From Polynucleobacter necessarius (GTDB taxonomy: Bacteria; Pseudomonadota; Gammaproteobacteria; Burkholderiales; Burkholderiaceae), in assembly GCF_900096755.1 (NCBI RefSeq), contig NZ_LT615227.1, positions 299,019 to 363,018 of the forward strand: 64,000 nucleotides of DNA, in the 5' to 3' direction. Below, in pieces: positions 28,701 through 39,558 of this stretch. Every line of letters begins with the position of its first letter. The first letter of the stretch is position 1. Position numbers and translations under genes: made by a program. The notes beneath the pieces were generated by a model. The model was given only the letters and a program-made list of their open reading frames with translations, had not been told where the DNA came from and searched no databases.

Positions 28701-29404
28701 GTGCACTCCCCAATTACGGGGTGGCCGAAAAATGAGCAGCCCCGAGAAAAACTACGCATTTATGGAGCCACAGCACTTTCTGACGCAGAGCTGCTTGCCA
28801 TCTTTCTCAGGGTGGGCGTTAAAGGCAAAAGCGCTGTAGCCCTAGCCAAAGATCTACTGCATCACTTTGGCAGTCTGCCACGCCTATTGGCTTGTGGCCA
28901 AGAGGATCTAACGCGAATACATGGAATGGGGCTATCTAAGTGGTCACAAATTCAAGCGGCTTATGAATTGGTTAAACGCAGTCTTGAGGATGGCCTTACC
29001 CAAGACCCTATCTTTTCCTCGCCCTGCCATGTCAGAGAGTTTTTGCAGGCAAAAATAGGGCGACTCCCTCATGAGGTATTTCTTTGCCTTTATTTATTTA
29101 GACTCTCGACTCCACCTGATTGAGTGCCAGGAGCTCTTTAGAGGGTCGATTCGACAGGCGGCGGTCTACCCCCGAGAAATCCTCAAGGAAGCCCTTGCCA
29201 GGAATGCCAGCGCCCTTATCGCGGCCCATAACCACCCCCCCCAGCGGTAACCCCCTGCCAAGCGAGTCAGACCAAGAACTTACTAAAACCATCATCAACG
29301 CCCTTCAGCTGGTTGATATCGCCCTTTTAGACCACTGCATTGTGAGTGGCACTGGTTTTTTCTCTTTTTCAGACTCCGGCCTTATGAATATTGACAAAAA
29401 ATGA
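28701..29404 (+). pseudogene. radC: RadC/JAMM-domain protein, two frameshifts
   Basis: The gene probably opens at the GTG at 28701 and reads QPREKLRIYGATALSDAELL, then the helix-hairpin-helix region GMGLSKWSQIQAAYEL and HEVFLCLYL. At 29089-29100 TTTA occurs three times where two copies would keep the frame. The next segment (LFRGSIRQAAVYPREILKEA, ALIAAHNH) is in another frame. An eight-C run at 29235-29242, inside the JAMM metal motif HNHPSGNPLPS, shifts the frame again. The end ELTKTIINALQLVDIALLDH is then read to 29404. The catalytic HxH and distal Asp lie in different frames. The true biological role of RadC is unsettled. Confidence 0.92.
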
Positions 29405-29550
29405 TAGTAATTACTAACTTAATCGAAATTTCGAGGCATTTCCACCCACCCATTCCCCTGAAGTCGAGAACTAAAGCCAATTAGGGCTAGCCCAAAATAG
29501 ACTGGGACTGATACAATCTTCTTTTTTCGCAATTAATGTGGAGTTATGCT

Positions 29551-29784
29551 ATGGCAAAAATTTGCCAAGTAACTGGGAAGAAGCCGATGGTTGGCAACAA
29601 TGTATCCCATGCAAACAATAAAACGAAGCGTCGCTTTTTGCCGAATTTGCAAAACCGTCGTTTCTGGGTTGAATCTGAAAGCCGTTGGATTAGCTTGCGC
29701 TTAACCAATGCTGGTTTGCGCGTTATCGACAAGAACGGCATCGATGCTGTGTTGTCTGATCTTCGTGCACGTGGCGAAATTTAA
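29551..29784 (+). CDS. rpmB: 50S ribosomal protein L28
   Basis: The product is a 77-residue basic protein starting [20 protein letters not shown], the typical L28 N-terminus, followed by [17 protein letters not shown] and [14 protein letters not shown]. It is part of the large subunit. An in-frame TTG-type start upstream is not needed, because the ATG at 29551 gives the family length. rpmG follows after 11 nt, the usual pairing. Confidence 0.97.
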   Translation: MAKICQVTGKKPMVGNNVSHANNKTKRRFLPNLQNRRFWVESESRWISLRLTNAGLRVIDKNGIDAVLSDLRARGEI

Positions 29785-29795
29785 GGAGCGCACAA

Positions 29796-29963
29796 ATGGC
29801 TAAAGGCGGCAGAGAAAAAATCAAGTTAGAGTCATCAGCAGGTACTGGTCACTTCTACACAACTTCAAAAAACAAGCGTACTAAGCCTGAGAAAATGGAG
29901 ATCATGAAATTCGATCCAACCATTCGCAAGCACGTTGCTTATAAAGAAACAAAGTTGAAGTAA
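29796..29963 (+). CDS. rpmG: 50S ribosomal protein L33
   Basis: This 55-codon gene starts at an ATG 8 nt after AAGGAG. The protein [20 protein letters not shown] continues with [20 protein letters not shown] and ends [11 protein letters not shown], matching the L33 family across its full length. It lacks the zinc-binding CxxC pairs, so it is the zinc-independent form. It is co-transcribed with rpmB and is followed by a strong terminator. Confidence 0.96.
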   Translation: MAKGGREKIKLESSAGTGHFYTTSKNKRTKPEKMEIMKFDPTIRKHVAYKETKLK

Positions 29964-29981
29964 TCTTTACTTCAAGCAAAT

Positions 29982-30012
29982 AAAAAACCCGCTACATCAG
30001 CGGGTTTTTTAT
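29982..30012 (+). terminator. Rho-independent terminator after rpmBG
   Basis: AAAAAACCCGCT pairs with AGCGGGTTTTTT around the 5-nt loop ACATC. It lies 18 nt after the rpmG stop. The A tract on the left arm also gives a U tract on the - strand, so it can serve the convergent desaturase gene as well. Confidence 0.9.
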
Positions 30013-30060
30013 TGTCAAAAATTTCTTTGAACTTTTGTTATTTATTTTTCTTGGGATTCG

Positions 30061-31254
30061 TTAAGCGTAACGGCGTAATCTCAAAGAGAATTCACGCAAG
30101 CTCGTTAAGCCGCTATCTTCAGCGCGCTGACACCAAGCATGCAACTGAGAAACCAACTGCTCCCTGGTGGCGCTAGAGCGGCCCCAGATTGCTTGCAGAT
30201 CACGCCGCATCTCGATCATCTTACGCAACTGAGCGTTACTCGCCATCAACTCTTCGAGGTTCGCTTTTTCTTGCTCCGTTAAGCGAGATTCATCCTTACT
30301 TAACCAAGTGCGCGCATCTTTTAAATGCGCCGCTAAAACCTGCATATGCTGAACCTCATTATTGAACAAGCTGCGCAAGGTCTTGCTATAGCGCGCCATG
30401 ATTTCATAACGATTTGCAATGATCGCTTCGAGTGTTGTTTGATCTGCAGGACGTAAATCGCTCAACACTGGTTTAGGTGGAGTCTTTTTCACGGTAGCTA
30501 AACCCACTGCGCTCATGATTTGGATATACATCCAACCAATGTCAAACTCATACCACTTGTTTGATAACTTCGCGCTAGTTGCAAAGGTGTGATGATTGTT
30601 GTGCAATTCTTCACCACCAATCAAAATGCCCCAAGGAAAAATATTGGTAGAAGCATCTTCACAATCGAAATTGCGATAACCCCAGTAGTGGCCAATGCCA
30701 TTGATCACACCAGCAGCAGTGATTGGGATCCACAGCATTTGCACAGCCCATACTGTTAGCCCTATGCCGCCGAATAAAAATACGTCAATGATGAGCATGA
30801 TGGCAACGCCCTGCCAAGAAAACTTGGAGTAAACATTGCGCTCAATCCAGTCATCCGGAGTGCCGTGTCCAAACTTATCTAAGGTCTCTTGGTTGGCAGC
30901 TTCTTTTTTATAAAGCTCAGCGCCCCGAGATAGCACGGTTGTAATTCCTAAAACTTGCGGACTATGCGGGTCATCAACTGTTTCGCATTTAGCGTGATGC
31001 TTGCGATGAATAGCTGCCCATTCCTTGGTAACCATGCCTGTGGTTAGCCACAGCCAAAGACGGAAGAAATGGGAAATGATTGGATGCAGTTCCAAAGCGC
31101 GGTGCGCTTGGCAGCGATGCAAAAAAATGGTCACTGCAGCAATGGTGATGTGGGTAGCCACGAGGGTGAAAGCAAGAATCTTCCACCAAGCCCAATCCAA
31201 ATATCCATTGGCAAGCCAGTGGAGGAATAAATCAAAGCCTGAAACTGTATTCAA
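30061..31254 (-). CDS. Acyl-CoA/acyl-lipid fatty acid desaturase (DesA-like)
   Basis: This 397-residue di-iron membrane desaturase has the three histidine boxes: HRCQAHR, HRKHH and HNNHH. Four hydrophobic segments flank them. The N-terminal two thirds match delta-9-type desaturases (TTGMVTKEWAAIHRKHHAKC). A C-terminal extension of about 120 residues is rich in charged helices. It introduces a double bond into acyl chains, which affects membrane fluidity; positional specificity cannot be read. It lies 36 nt downstream of the RsmB-like gene on the same strand. Confidence 0.88.
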   Translation of the reverse strand: MNTVSGFDLFLHWLANGYLDWAWWKILAFTLVATHITIAAVTIFLHRCQAHRALELHPIISHFFRLWLWLTTGMVTKEWAAIHRKHHAKCETVDDPHSPQVLGITTVLSRGAELYKKEAANQETLDKFGHGTPDDWIERNVYSKFSWQGVAIMLIIDVFLFGGIGLTVWAVQMLWIPITAAGVINGIGHYWGYRNFDCEDASTNIFPWGILIGGEELHNNHHTFATSAKLSNKWYEFDIGWMYIQIMSAVGLATVKKTPPKPVLSDLRPADQTTLEAIIANRYEIMARYSKTLRSLFNNEVQHMQVLAAHLKDARTWLSKDESRLTEQEKANLEELMASNAQLRKMIEMRRDLQAIWGRSSATREQLVSQLHAWCQRAEDSGLTSLREFSLRLRRYA

Positions 31255-31290
31255 AAGGGAATCCCTACTAAAGCGGTCTAAAATTCTATT

Positions 31291-32850
31291 TTAGTTCTTT
31301 AGGGTAGGGGTCTTCTTGTTTTTGACCTTAGTCTCTTTTTCCTCGCTTTTTTCGGATTCGAGCACAGGGGCTGCAGCTTTCTTTTGAAAAACAGCCCCGA
31401 AGAAACCATCCGTTCCATGAATGTGCGGCCATAGCTGCCACCAAGGATTATCAAGACTGCATCCCAAAGGTAATTTTTCCTTTGGAAACAATGGTTTAAG
31501 AACTTCTGCCGCCGGAACAGCCTCAAATTGGGGGTGTTTTGCCAGAAAATCCTCGGCGATTGCCTGATTTTCTTGGGGCAATAGGCTGCAGGTGGCGTAA
31601 ACCAGGCGTCCGCCTGGCTTTAATAGTCGAGCAGCGGAAGACAGAATGCTCATCTGCTTCTGATTCAGCTCCAATACCCCGGTTGGGGTCTGGCGCCACT
31701 TAAGGTCTGGATTGCGGCGTAAGGTACCCATGCCACTGCAAGGGGCATCTACCAGCACGCGGTCAATCTTCCCGGCCAGGCGCTTGATCTTCGTGTCATT
31801 CTCACTATCAATCCAAACTGGGTGCACGTTTGAGAGGCCACTGCGAGCCTGCCTTGGCTTCAAGTTTGCCAAGCGACGCTCAGATGTGTCCAAAGCGTAT
31901 AAACGCCCTGTGGATCGCATTAACGCCCCAATAGCCAAAGTCTTGCCACCAGCGCCAGCGCAAAAATCCACGACCATCTCGCCACGTTTAGGGGCGAGCA
32001 AGTAAGCCAACAATTGACTGCCTTCATCTTGCACCTCAAACATACCCTCTTTAAAGCCAGTAGTATTTTGCAAGGCAGGCTTGCCCATGATGCGTACGCC
32101 ATCCGGCGCGTATGGAGTTGGAATTGCTTGATAGCGGCCACCCAATGCATTCATCTGCGCGAGCAACTCTTCACGATTGGTTTTCATGGTGTTCGCACGC
32201 AAATCTAAAAGCGCTGGATGCATTAAAGATTTTGCAAGCTCTTCACGAGTGTCTTCGCCCGGATATTGACCAAACGCATCCCACAACCACTCTGGCAAAT
32301 TGTTGCGCACGAGAGGATTTAAAGCGGCTGGATCCACCGTTGCAAAACGTTGCAACCACTCGTATTCACCAGACTTCAACACATGTGCTAAGTCAGCAAT
32401 TGCACTCTCAGCACGATTCGCAGAGCCCAGTCCACCCTCAGATAGTGCGGACAGCAAACCCAATAGGGCTAAGCGTCTAGCCTGGGATCCCTCCCCGCTA
32501 GAGGCAAATTGAGAGAACTCGTTTTTACGACGCAAAATAGCAAACGCACTCTCTGCAATCAAAGCACGGTCACGATTTCCAAGTTGCTTCTCTTCTCTGA
32601 AATAACGACTGACTACTCGGTCTGCAGGCTGTTCAAAACTCAGCAATTCAGGGAGCAGACGCTCCAGATGAATCGCATGCTGTGGCAATGCTTTTGCATT
32701 GGAGAAATTCTTTTGACCTTCAGGCGCAATTAAATTTCCGCTGGCGATACGACGCTCAGGGCGACGCAAAGGATCTTTCGATTTCGTCGCGTAACTTTTG
32801 TGTGGGGCTAGTCTGCTGCCAGATCTGCGGGGTGGACGTTCTGCACTCAT
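31291..32850 (-). CDS. RsmB/NOP-family RNA m5C methyltransferase
   Basis: This 519-residue SAM-dependent methyltransferase has a NusB-like N-terminal region, the SAM-binding VDFCAGAGGKTLAIGAL, and LVDAPCSGMGTLRRNPDLKW with the motif IV Cys. VYATCSLLPQEN carries the catalytic motif VI Cys. A basic head (PPRRSGSRLAPHKSY) and a Lys-rich C-terminal tail, atypical of RsmB proper, extend the protein. Substrate is likely rRNA or tRNA cytosine; I do not assign rsmB firmly. The ATG overlaps the purN stop (ATGA). Confidence 0.88.
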   Translation of the reverse strand: MSAERPPRRSGSRLAPHKSYATKSKDPLRRPERRIASGNLIAPEGQKNFSNAKALPQHAIHLERLLPELLSFEQPADRVVSRYFREEKQLGNRDRALIAESAFAILRRKNEFSQFASSGEGSQARRLALLGLLSALSEGGLGSANRAESAIADLAHVLKSGEYEWLQRFATVDPAALNPLVRNNLPEWLWDAFGQYPGEDTREELAKSLMHPALLDLRANTMKTNREELLAQMNALGGRYQAIPTPYAPDGVRIMGKPALQNTTGFKEGMFEVQDEGSQLLAYLLAPKRGEMVVDFCAGAGGKTLAIGALMRSTGRLYALDTSERRLANLKPRQARSGLSNVHPVWIDSENDTKIKRLAGKIDRVLVDAPCSGMGTLRRNPDLKWRQTPTGVLELNQKQMSILSSAARLLKPGGRLVYATCSLLPQENQAIAEDFLAKHPQFEAVPAAEVLKPLFPKEKLPLGCSLDNPWWQLWPHIHGTDGFFGAVFQKKAAAPVLESEKSEEKETKVKNKKTPTLKN

Positions 32851-33476
32851 AATTTAAAAAATTGCGACTCTGGGGGTTGTAGCTTCACTTGATTACCTTC
32901 TATTCGCAATCGTCCATCGAGGAACCATTTTACGGCCCGCGGGTAAATTTGATGCTCAGCCGTCAAAACACGGGCTGCCAAGGTGTCCGCATCATCCCCT
33001 TCCAACACCGGAACTGAGGCCTGACAAATAATTGGCCCCTCATCTACGCCCTCATTCACAAAATGGACTGTAGCGCCGTGCTTCTTCACACCAGCCTCTA
33101 AGGCACGCTCATGGGTGTGCAAACCGGGGAATGCAGGCAATAGGGCGGGATGGATATTGATTAAACGCCCCTCAAAATGACGGATAAAGCTTGGGGTCAA
33201 AATTCGCATAAAGCCTGCGAGAACCACCAAATCAGCCCCTAAAGCATCAGTCTGCTGGATTAATGCAGCATCAAAGGATTCGCGAGTGGCATGCTCCTTA
33301 TGCTCAATAGCAAAGGCCGGGATACCCTGCGAGCGAGCAAAATCAAGGCCCTTAGCCGCTGAGTGATTCGCTATGACCCCGGCAAATGTGACCGGCCATT
33401 GCTCTTTTTGAGCTGTTTTGACAATGGCCTCGAAATTAGATCCGCGGCCCGAGATTAAGGTGACGATAGAAGGCAT
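32847..33476 (-). CDS. purN: Phosphoribosylglycinamide formyltransferase
   Basis: PurN transfers a formyl group from 10-formyl-THF to GAR in purine synthesis. The 209-residue protein starts MPSIVTLISGRGSNFEAIV. It has the catalytic Asn/His/Asp regions (LAGFMRILTPSFI, INIHPALLPAFPGLH, GATVHFVNEGVDEGPII). The frame is open about 35 codons upstream of 33476, but that extension is not family-like and would overlap the ribF start. It is coupled to the methyltransferase gene downstream. Confidence 0.95.
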   Translation of the reverse strand: MPSIVTLISGRGSNFEAIVKTAQKEQWPVTFAGVIANHSAAKGLDFARSQGIPAFAIEHKEHATRESFDAALIQQTDALGADLVVLAGFMRILTPSFIRHFEGRLINIHPALLPAFPGLHTHERALEAGVKKHGATVHFVNEGVDEGPIICQASVPVLEGDDADTLAARVLTAEHQIYPRAVKWFLDGRLRIEGNQVKLQPPESQFFKL

Positions 33477-33484
33477 GCCCACAA

Positions 33485-33490
33485 TATAAT
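33485..33490 (+). promoter_or_regulatory. Possible -10 element for ribF
   Basis: TATAAT in the purN-ribF divergent gap would start transcription near 33497, about 20 nt before the ribF GTG. The best -35-like sequence (GTGACG, 33460-33465) gives a long 19-nt spacer, so support is weak. Confidence 0.3.
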
Positions 33491-33516
33491 TGATGGCTAC
33501 CTGAAAGAGCGATTTT

Positions 33517-34467
33517 GTGAACGTATTCCGTGGCCCCACCCAGTTTTCTGCAGGGCCAGCTTGTGCCCTAACCATCGGCAATTTCGATGGCGTGCACAGG
33601 GGTCATCGCGCCCTGCTCAAGCAGCTGGTGGATAGCGCCAAAGAACGAGGTCTAGTCAGCTGCGTTATGACCTTTGAGCCGCACCCAAAAGAATTCTTTT
33701 CCCCTGAACAAGCACCACCCCGCATTCTGAACTTGCGCGATAAGTTAGCCGCGCTTGCACAACTTGGAGTTGATCGTGTCGTGGTTGAGCATTTCAACGC
33801 CGCTTTTGCGAAACTCTCGCCAGAAGAGTTTGTTTCAGAAATTATTGTCAAACGTTTAAATGCTAAATGGATTTTGATTGGTGATGATTTTTGCTATGGA
33901 GCAAAGCGTGCGGGTAATTTTTCCAACCTAAAAGTGGCCGGTGAAAAATATGGATTTGAAGTTTCCAGTATTCATACCATCTCTGAAAATGGAGAACGCA
34001 TTTCTAGCTCCGCTCTCCGTACAGCACTTGCTCATGGCGATATGGAGCAGGCTGAAAAATTATTAGGTCGCCCGTATGGAATCTCCGGCCATGTCATTCA
34101 TGGTCAAAAACTTGGGCGTCAACTTGGCTTCCCTACTTTGAACTTAGCAGTGGCAAATCATCTACATCATCGCAAACCCGCAAGTACTGGCATCTTTACC
34201 GCTCAAGTTCTCGGCTTATCCGATAAACCCCTTCCAGCAGTAGCCAGCCTGGGTGTTAGGCCCACAGTAGAAGATGAAGGCCGGGTGCTACTTGAGACCC
34301 ATATCTTTGATTACAACGCAGATGTTTACGGAAAAATTATTACCGTAGAACTATTAGAAAAAATTCGTGACGAGGCAAAGTACTCCGATCTCGAAACCCT
34401 TACAAAAGCGATTGCAGCAGATGCAGCGCATGCCAGAAATTATTTCCAGAAAAAAGCTTATGTCTGA
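33517..34467 (+). CDS. ribF: Bifunctional riboflavin kinase / FAD synthetase
   Basis: RibF converts riboflavin to FMN and FMN to FAD. The 316-residue product has an N-terminal nucleotidyltransferase domain ([16 protein letters not shown] near residue 21, later [10 protein letters not shown]). The C-terminal flavokinase domain has [11 protein letters not shown] and GVRPTVED. The start is a GTG at 33517. Its last 8 nt overlap the ileS start, the conserved ribF-ileS-lspA arrangement. Confidence 0.96.
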   Translation: MNVFRGPTQFSAGPACALTIGNFDGVHRGHRALLKQLVDSAKERGLVSCVMTFEPHPKEFFSPEQAPPRILNLRDKLAALAQLGVDRVVVEHFNAAFAKLSPEEFVSEIIVKRLNAKWILIGDDFCYGAKRAGNFSNLKVAGEKYGFEVSSIHTISENGERISSSALRTALAHGDMEQAEKLLGRPYGISGHVIHGQKLGRQLGFPTLNLAVANHLHHRKPASTGIFTAQVLGLSDKPLPAVASLGVRPTVEDEGRVLLETHIFDYNADVYGKIITVELLEKIRDEAKYSDLETLTKAIAADAAHARNYFQKKAYV

Positions 34468-37321
34468 AAAAGAAAACTCTTATCCCGTCAATCTACTAGA
34501 TACCTCCTTTCCAATGCGAGGAGATCTTGCTAAGCGCGAACCACAATGGGTAGCTGGATGGCAAAAGAATAAGCTTTACGAAAAGATTCGTGCAGCGCAT
34601 GCCAATCAACCGAAATTCATTTTGCATGATGGGCCTCCATATGCAAATGGCGACATTCATATTGGTCATGCCGTGAATAAGATTCTGAAAGACATGATTG
34701 TGAAGTCTCGCTGGCTCATGGGTTTTGACTCTGTGTATGTGCCGGGCTGGGATTGTCATGGCATGCCGATTGAAATTCAGATTGAAAAAGAATTTGGTAA
34801 AAATTTACCGACTGCAGAGGTTCAATCCAAGGCACGTGCGTATGCTCACGTCCAAGTAGAAAAACAAAAGAAAGATTTTGAGCGTTTAGGGGTATTGGGA
34901 GACTGGAATAACCCCTACCTCACCATGAACTTCCGTAACGAGGCTGATGAAATCCGCGCCCTTGGGAAGATTTGGGAAAAAGGTTATGTCTTCCGCGGCT
35001 TAAAACCAGTGAACTGGTGTTTTGATTGCGGCTCCGCTCTTGCCGAAGCTGAAGTGGAATATCAAGATAAAACTGATCCAACGGTAGATGTCGGTTTTGC
35101 GTTTGATGATACGCAGCGCCCTCAGTTAGCAAAAGCATTTGGATTGGCTGAGCTTCCGAATAAGCCAGGGCAAATTGTCATTTGGACAACAACACCTTGG
35201 ACCATTCCAGCCAACCAAGCCATGAACGTTCACCCAGAACTTACATACGCACTGGTAGATATTGGAGATAAGTTATTAATCCTTGCTAAAGATCGTGTAG
35301 AAACTTGTTTGCAGGATTACAACTTAGAAGGCAAAGTGATTGCAACTTGCCAAGGCGCTCAGCTAGCAAATATTTCGTTCTGGCATCCTCTAGCACCACT
35401 GCATGAAGGCTATGAGCGCCTCTCCCCAATCTATCCAGCGGAATACGTCACACTGGATACCGGAACAGGTATTGTTCACTCTGCGCCTGCTTATGGCGAG
35501 GAAGACTTTAAGTCCTGCAAAGCAAACAAACTTGCTGATAAAGATATTCTGAACCCAGTGATGGGTAATGGCGTATATGCATCATGGTTACCGCTCTTTG
35601 CCAATGAATATATCTGGAAAGCAAATCCAAAGATTGTTGAAGCCATGCGTGAAGCTGGCAGCCTCTTGCGCGATAAAACCTATACCCACTCATACATGCA
35701 TTGCTGGCGTCATAAGTCGCCCATCATTTACCGCGCAACCTCACAATGGTTTGCCAGCATGGACAAGAAACCATCTGATGGCAAAGCAAGCTTGCGTGAA
35801 ACTGCGCTAGCAGGCATTGAGAGTACCGAGTTCTTCCCCGCTTGGGGTAAGCAGCGCCTCAACAGCATGATTGCCAATCGTCCTGACTGGACTTTGTCAC
35901 GTCAGCGCCAATGGGGCGTACCGATGGCTTTCTTTGTACATAAAGAAAGTGGTGAGCCACATCCACGCACTGTTGAGCTTCTTGAAGAGATCGCTAAGCG
36001 CGTAGAAAAAGAAGGTATTGAAGCTTGGCAAAAATTAGAAGTGGCCGATCTGCTTGGCGAAGAAGCTGCGCAATACGAAAAGAATCGTGACACCTTGGAT
36101 GTTTGGTTTGACTCTGGCACAACCCATTGGCATGTCATTCGAGGCTCACATCGTGATGAACTCCTAACTGCTGATGCAGAAACTCCCAATGGTCGTCTGG
36201 CGGATCTATATCTTGAGGGTTCAGACCAACACCGTGGTTGGTTCCACTCCTCTTTACTCACTGGCGCCATGCTAGACGGCAAGCCGCCATACAAAGCACT
36301 CTTGACCCACGGCTTTACCGTCGATGGTCAAGGGCGCAAGATGAGCAAGTCCGTAGGTAACGTAATCGCCCCCCAGCAAGTTGCAGATAAGTTGGGCGCC
36401 GAGATCATTCGCTTATGGGTTGCCTCTACCGACTATTCCGGTGAAATGACAATCTCTGATGAGATTCTCAAGCGCGTTACCGAGAGCTATCGCCGCATTC
36501 GTAACACCCTGCGCTTCTTGCTGGCCAATCTTTCGGATTTTGATCCTAGCAAGCACACCATCCCTACTGAACAATGGCTTGAGATTGATCGCTATGCCGT
36601 TGCGCTTGCCAATCAATTACAAGACGATGTGCAAGCTCACTACAAGGCTTATGAATTCCAGCCGGCAGTGGCACGCATGCTCACTTTCTGCTCCGAAGAC
36701 TTGGGTGGCTTCTATTTGGACATCCTCAAAGATCGTCTTTACATCAGCGCTCCAGACTCACCTGATCGCCGTGCCGCACAGAACGCCTTGTTCCATATCA
36801 CTCGCAATCTATTGAAGTGGTTGTCGCCATTCCTCTCATTTACCGCAGAAGAAGCATGGAAAGATTTCCCCCATGGCTCAGGAAGCAAGCCTGCTGAATC
36901 TATCTTCATGGAAGAATTTAGCGCGTTCCCGCAAATTGCCCATGGTGACGAGTTGCTAGCCAAGTGGGCTCGTATTCGTGAAATACGTTCAGAGGTTACT
37001 AAAGCCATTGAGGTTGAACGTGAAGCAGGCAATGTGGGTTCATCCTTGCAGGCTGAGCTCACCATCAAAGTAGGGGATGTGGACTTTGCAATTTTGCATT
37101 CGCTAGAAGATGATTTACGCTTTGTCACTATCACCTCAAGCGCCAATATTGAACTCAGCAATGAAGGCTTAGAGGTATTGGTACGTGGTAGCCAATACAA
37201 GAAATGTGGACGCTGCTGGCATCACACCAAAGATGTTGGCAGCAATGCCGATCATCCAGACCTATGTGGACGTTGCATCAGTAATTTATTTGGCAACGGC
37301 GATCATCGCTTGTTTGCTTAA
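34460..37321 (+). CDS. ileS: Isoleucine-tRNA ligase
   Basis: This is a class I synthetase of 953 residues. HIGH lies in [17 protein letters not shown], the editing domain has [13 protein letters not shown], and KMSKS lies in [14 protein letters not shown]. The C-terminal zinc finger is present (CGRCWHH and CGRC). I chose the ATG at 34460 ([20 protein letters not shown]); the frame is open upstream inside ribF but is not family-like there. It overlaps ribF by 8 nt and lies 11 nt before lspA. Confidence 0.97.
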   Translation: MSEKENSYPVNLLDTSFPMRGDLAKREPQWVAGWQKNKLYEKIRAAHANQPKFILHDGPPYANGDIHIGHAVNKILKDMIVKSRWLMGFDSVYVPGWDCHGMPIEIQIEKEFGKNLPTAEVQSKARAYAHVQVEKQKKDFERLGVLGDWNNPYLTMNFRNEADEIRALGKIWEKGYVFRGLKPVNWCFDCGSALAEAEVEYQDKTDPTVDVGFAFDDTQRPQLAKAFGLAELPNKPGQIVIWTTTPWTIPANQAMNVHPELTYALVDIGDKLLILAKDRVETCLQDYNLEGKVIATCQGAQLANISFWHPLAPLHEGYERLSPIYPAEYVTLDTGTGIVHSAPAYGEEDFKSCKANKLADKDILNPVMGNGVYASWLPLFANEYIWKANPKIVEAMREAGSLLRDKTYTHSYMHCWRHKSPIIYRATSQWFASMDKKPSDGKASLRETALAGIESTEFFPAWGKQRLNSMIANRPDWTLSRQRQWGVPMAFFVHKESGEPHPRTVELLEEIAKRVEKEGIEAWQKLEVADLLGEEAAQYEKNRDTLDVWFDSGTTHWHVIRGSHRDELLTADAETPNGRLADLYLEGSDQHRGWFHSSLLTGAMLDGKPPYKALLTHGFTVDGQGRKMSKSVGNVIAPQQVADKLGAEIIRLWVASTDYSGEMTISDEILKRVTESYRRIRNTLRFLLANLSDFDPSKHTIPTEQWLEIDRYAVALANQLQDDVQAHYKAYEFQPAVARMLTFCSEDLGGFYLDILKDRLYISAPDSPDRRAAQNALFHITRNLLKWLSPFLSFTAEEAWKDFPHGSGSKPAESIFMEEFSAFPQIAHGDELLAKWARIREIRSEVTKAIEVEREAGNVGSSLQAELTIKVGDVDFAILHSLEDDLRFVTITSSANIELSNEGLEVLVRGSQYKKCGRCWHHTKDVGSNADHPDLCGRCISNLFGNGDHRLFA

Positions 37322-37332
37322 GAGCCACAACA

Positions 37333-37824
37333 ATGAAGAGTCTTTCATTACTTCGTTATCTCGCAATTGCAATCATGACGCTTTTGCTTGATCAGCTAAG
37401 CAAGTGGTCTGCTCTTAGCAATTTACAAATGGGCGTTCCGGATCCAGTGCTCCCTTTTATGAATTGGCTCCTACTCTTTAATCCGGGCGCAGCATTTTCA
37501 TTTTTAGCGCAAGGCTCTGGTTGGCAACGCTGGTTCTTTACCGTTCTGGGTCTAGTGGCCTCTTTTTACATTATTTGGCTATTACTAAAAAGTCAAAGCG
37601 ATAAATTACTCTGTGTGGCCTTGAGTCTCATTTTGGGTGGCGCACTTGGAAATGTATTGGATCGAGTGATGTACGGCGCCGTAGTGGACTTTATTGATCT
37701 GCATTACGCAAATTGGCATTGGCCCGCATTTAATATTGCCGATAGCGCTATCTGCATTGGTGCAGCCCTAATCATTTGGGGTGAATTACGCAAGTCATTT
37801 GGCAAATCCTCTCAATCCCATTAA
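37333..37824 (+). CDS. lspA: Lipoprotein signal peptidase II
   Basis: LspA cleaves prolipoprotein signal peptides in the inner membrane. The 163-residue protein has four transmembrane segments. The catalytic aspartates lie in GGALGNVLDRVMYG and FNIADSAICIG, and an early DQLSKW motif is also conserved. It belongs to the ribF-ileS-lspA cluster and precedes coaBC by 9 nt. Its frame is intact. Confidence 0.95.
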   Translation: MKSLSLLRYLAIAIMTLLLDQLSKWSALSNLQMGVPDPVLPFMNWLLLFNPGAAFSFLAQGSGWQRWFFTVLGLVASFYIIWLLLKSQSDKLLCVALSLILGGALGNVLDRVMYGAVVDFIDLHYANWHWPAFNIADSAICIGAALIIWGELRKSFGKSSQSH

Positions 37825-37833
37825 GCTGGCGCC

Positions 37834-39045
37834 ATGCAATCACTTTTAAATAAGAAAATCGTTCTGGGTATCTCTGGTGGCATTGCAGCCTATAAGGCTC
37901 CAGAACTTGCACGCCAACTGATGCAGGAAGGCGCCTCGGTTCAAGTTGTCATGACCGAAGCAGCGCAACAATTTGTTACCCCAGTGACCATGCAAGCTTT
38001 AACTGGCAATCCCGTTTACTTGAGTCAATGGGATAGCACCGTTCCAAATAATATGGCCCACATTGAGTTATCTCGTGCTGCAGATGCAATTCTGATTGCG
38101 CCTGCAAGCGCTGATCTCATGGCAAAGCTTTCCTTAGGTTTAGCTAATGACTTACTCAGCACGCTTTGCCTGGCAAGAGATTGTCCTCTCTTGCTCACAC
38201 CAGCAATGAACAAACAGATGTGGGAGCATGCAACCACCCAAAGAAGTGTGCAACGCCTTACAGAAGATGGTATTGCTCTTCTAGGGCCGGCCAGCGGCTT
38301 TCAAGCTTGCGGCGAAATAGGGTTGGGCAGAATGCTCGAGCCTGCGGAAATCACAGAGCAAGTCATCGCCTTCTTTCAAAAGAAAACACTAGCAGGCAAA
38401 AAAGTATTGATTACTGCTGGCCCAACTTTTGAGGCAATTGATCCAGTACGTGGAATTACTAACCATAGCTCTGGCAAGATGGGCTTTGCAATTGCCCGCG
38501 CTGCAATTGAGGCTGGGGCTCAGGTGCATCTCATTGCGGGGCCTTGCGACCTCTCAACACCGCTAAAAGCTACCGGCAGCATTACTCGTACAGATGTAGT
38601 GAGCGCCAAAGAAATGCACGCGGCCACTCTTAGCGCGGCAGACTGCGATGTATTTTTTGCGGTTGCCGCAGTGGCTGACTGGGGTATTGCCAAACCAGCC
38701 AAGGAAAAAATTATGCGCCAAGGAAAAGATGCGCCAAGTATTGAATTTTCCGCCAATCCAGACATTCTTCTTGATGTAGCTAAGACTGTAAAAACCAAAG
38801 GCGGCAAGCCTTACCCCTATTGTGTTGGCTTTGCAGCGGAATCTACCGACCTAGAAAAACATACTGATGAAAAGCGTAAGCGCAAAGGCATCCCGATGAT
38901 TGTGGGCAATATTGGTCCCGCTACCTTTGGCAGCGACCTCAATCAATTATTAGTAATCGATTCTGCTGGCAGTAAAAAAATTGCTAAGGCAGAAAAGCTG
39001 CAATTAGCTCGCCAGCTTATTCAGCTAGTTGCCAAGAAAATTTAA
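37834..39045 (+). CDS. coaBC: Phosphopantothenoylcysteine decarboxylase / synthetase
   Basis: This 403-residue bifunctional enzyme of coenzyme A synthesis couples cysteine to phosphopantothenate (CoaB) and decarboxylates the product (CoaC). The N-terminal flavoprotein domain has [37 protein letters not shown] and the PAMNKQMW motif. The CoaB domain starts near residue 185 with [20 protein letters not shown] and continues with VAAVADWG and CVGFAAES. It lies between lspA and dut. Confidence 0.95.
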   Translation: MQSLLNKKIVLGISGGIAAYKAPELARQLMQEGASVQVVMTEAAQQFVTPVTMQALTGNPVYLSQWDSTVPNNMAHIELSRAADAILIAPASADLMAKLSLGLANDLLSTLCLARDCPLLLTPAMNKQMWEHATTQRSVQRLTEDGIALLGPASGFQACGEIGLGRMLEPAEITEQVIAFFQKKTLAGKKVLITAGPTFEAIDPVRGITNHSSGKMGFAIARAAIEAGAQVHLIAGPCDLSTPLKATGSITRTDVVSAKEMHAATLSAADCDVFFAVAAVADWGIAKPAKEKIMRQGKDAPSIEFSANPDILLDVAKTVKTKGGKPYPYCVGFAAESTDLEKHTDEKRKRKGIPMIVGNIGPATFGSDLNQLLVIDSAGSKKIAKAEKLQLARQLIQLVAKKI

Positions 39046-39086
39046 GTAGCACCCCTTTATTTACCTTCCCCGCTTTAGGAAATTTC

Positions 39087-39536
39087 ATGCAATCACTCCA
39101 AGTCAAAATTCTCGATGAACGTATGCGCGATCAATTGCCAACATACGGCACACCCGGAAGCGCAGGCTTAGATCTTCGTGCTTGCATTGATGAAGTTATC
39201 GAAATTGCCCCCGGTCAAACCGTACTTGTTCCTACGGGCCTGGCAATCTATGTTGAAGATCCGCGCTATGCCGCCTTCATATTGCCGCGCTCAGGACTAG
39301 GTCACAAGCATGGCATCGTGCTGGGTAACTTAGTTGGCTTGATTGACTCCGACTATCAAGGTCAATTGATGGTGAGCACCTGGAATCGTGGCTCCACACC
39401 ATTCAAACTAGAGCCTATGGAGCGCCTTGCCCAATTGGTTGTAATGCCCGTGCAGCAAGTAGAGCTCGTGGTGGTAGAAGAGTTCACCGAGAGTAGTCGT
39501 GGCGCAGGCGGCTTTGGCAGCACCGGTAGAGCCTAA
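39087..39536 (+). CDS. dut: dUTP diphosphatase
   Basis: The 149-residue trimeric dUTPase hydrolyses dUTP to dUMP and pyrophosphate. All five motifs are visible: [40 protein letters not shown] and the C-terminal P-loop-like [14 protein letters not shown]. It commonly lies beside coaBC, as here. It ends at a large inverted repeat that acts as a terminator. Confidence 0.96.
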   Translation: MQSLQVKILDERMRDQLPTYGTPGSAGLDLRACIDEVIEIAPGQTVLVPTGLAIYVEDPRYAAFILPRSGLGHKHGIVLGNLVGLIDSDYQGQLMVSTWNRGSTPFKLEPMERLAQLVVMPVQQVELVVVEEFTESSRGAGGFGSTGRA

Positions 39537-39558
39537 GTCAAATACCTCTAGTGCCCAG

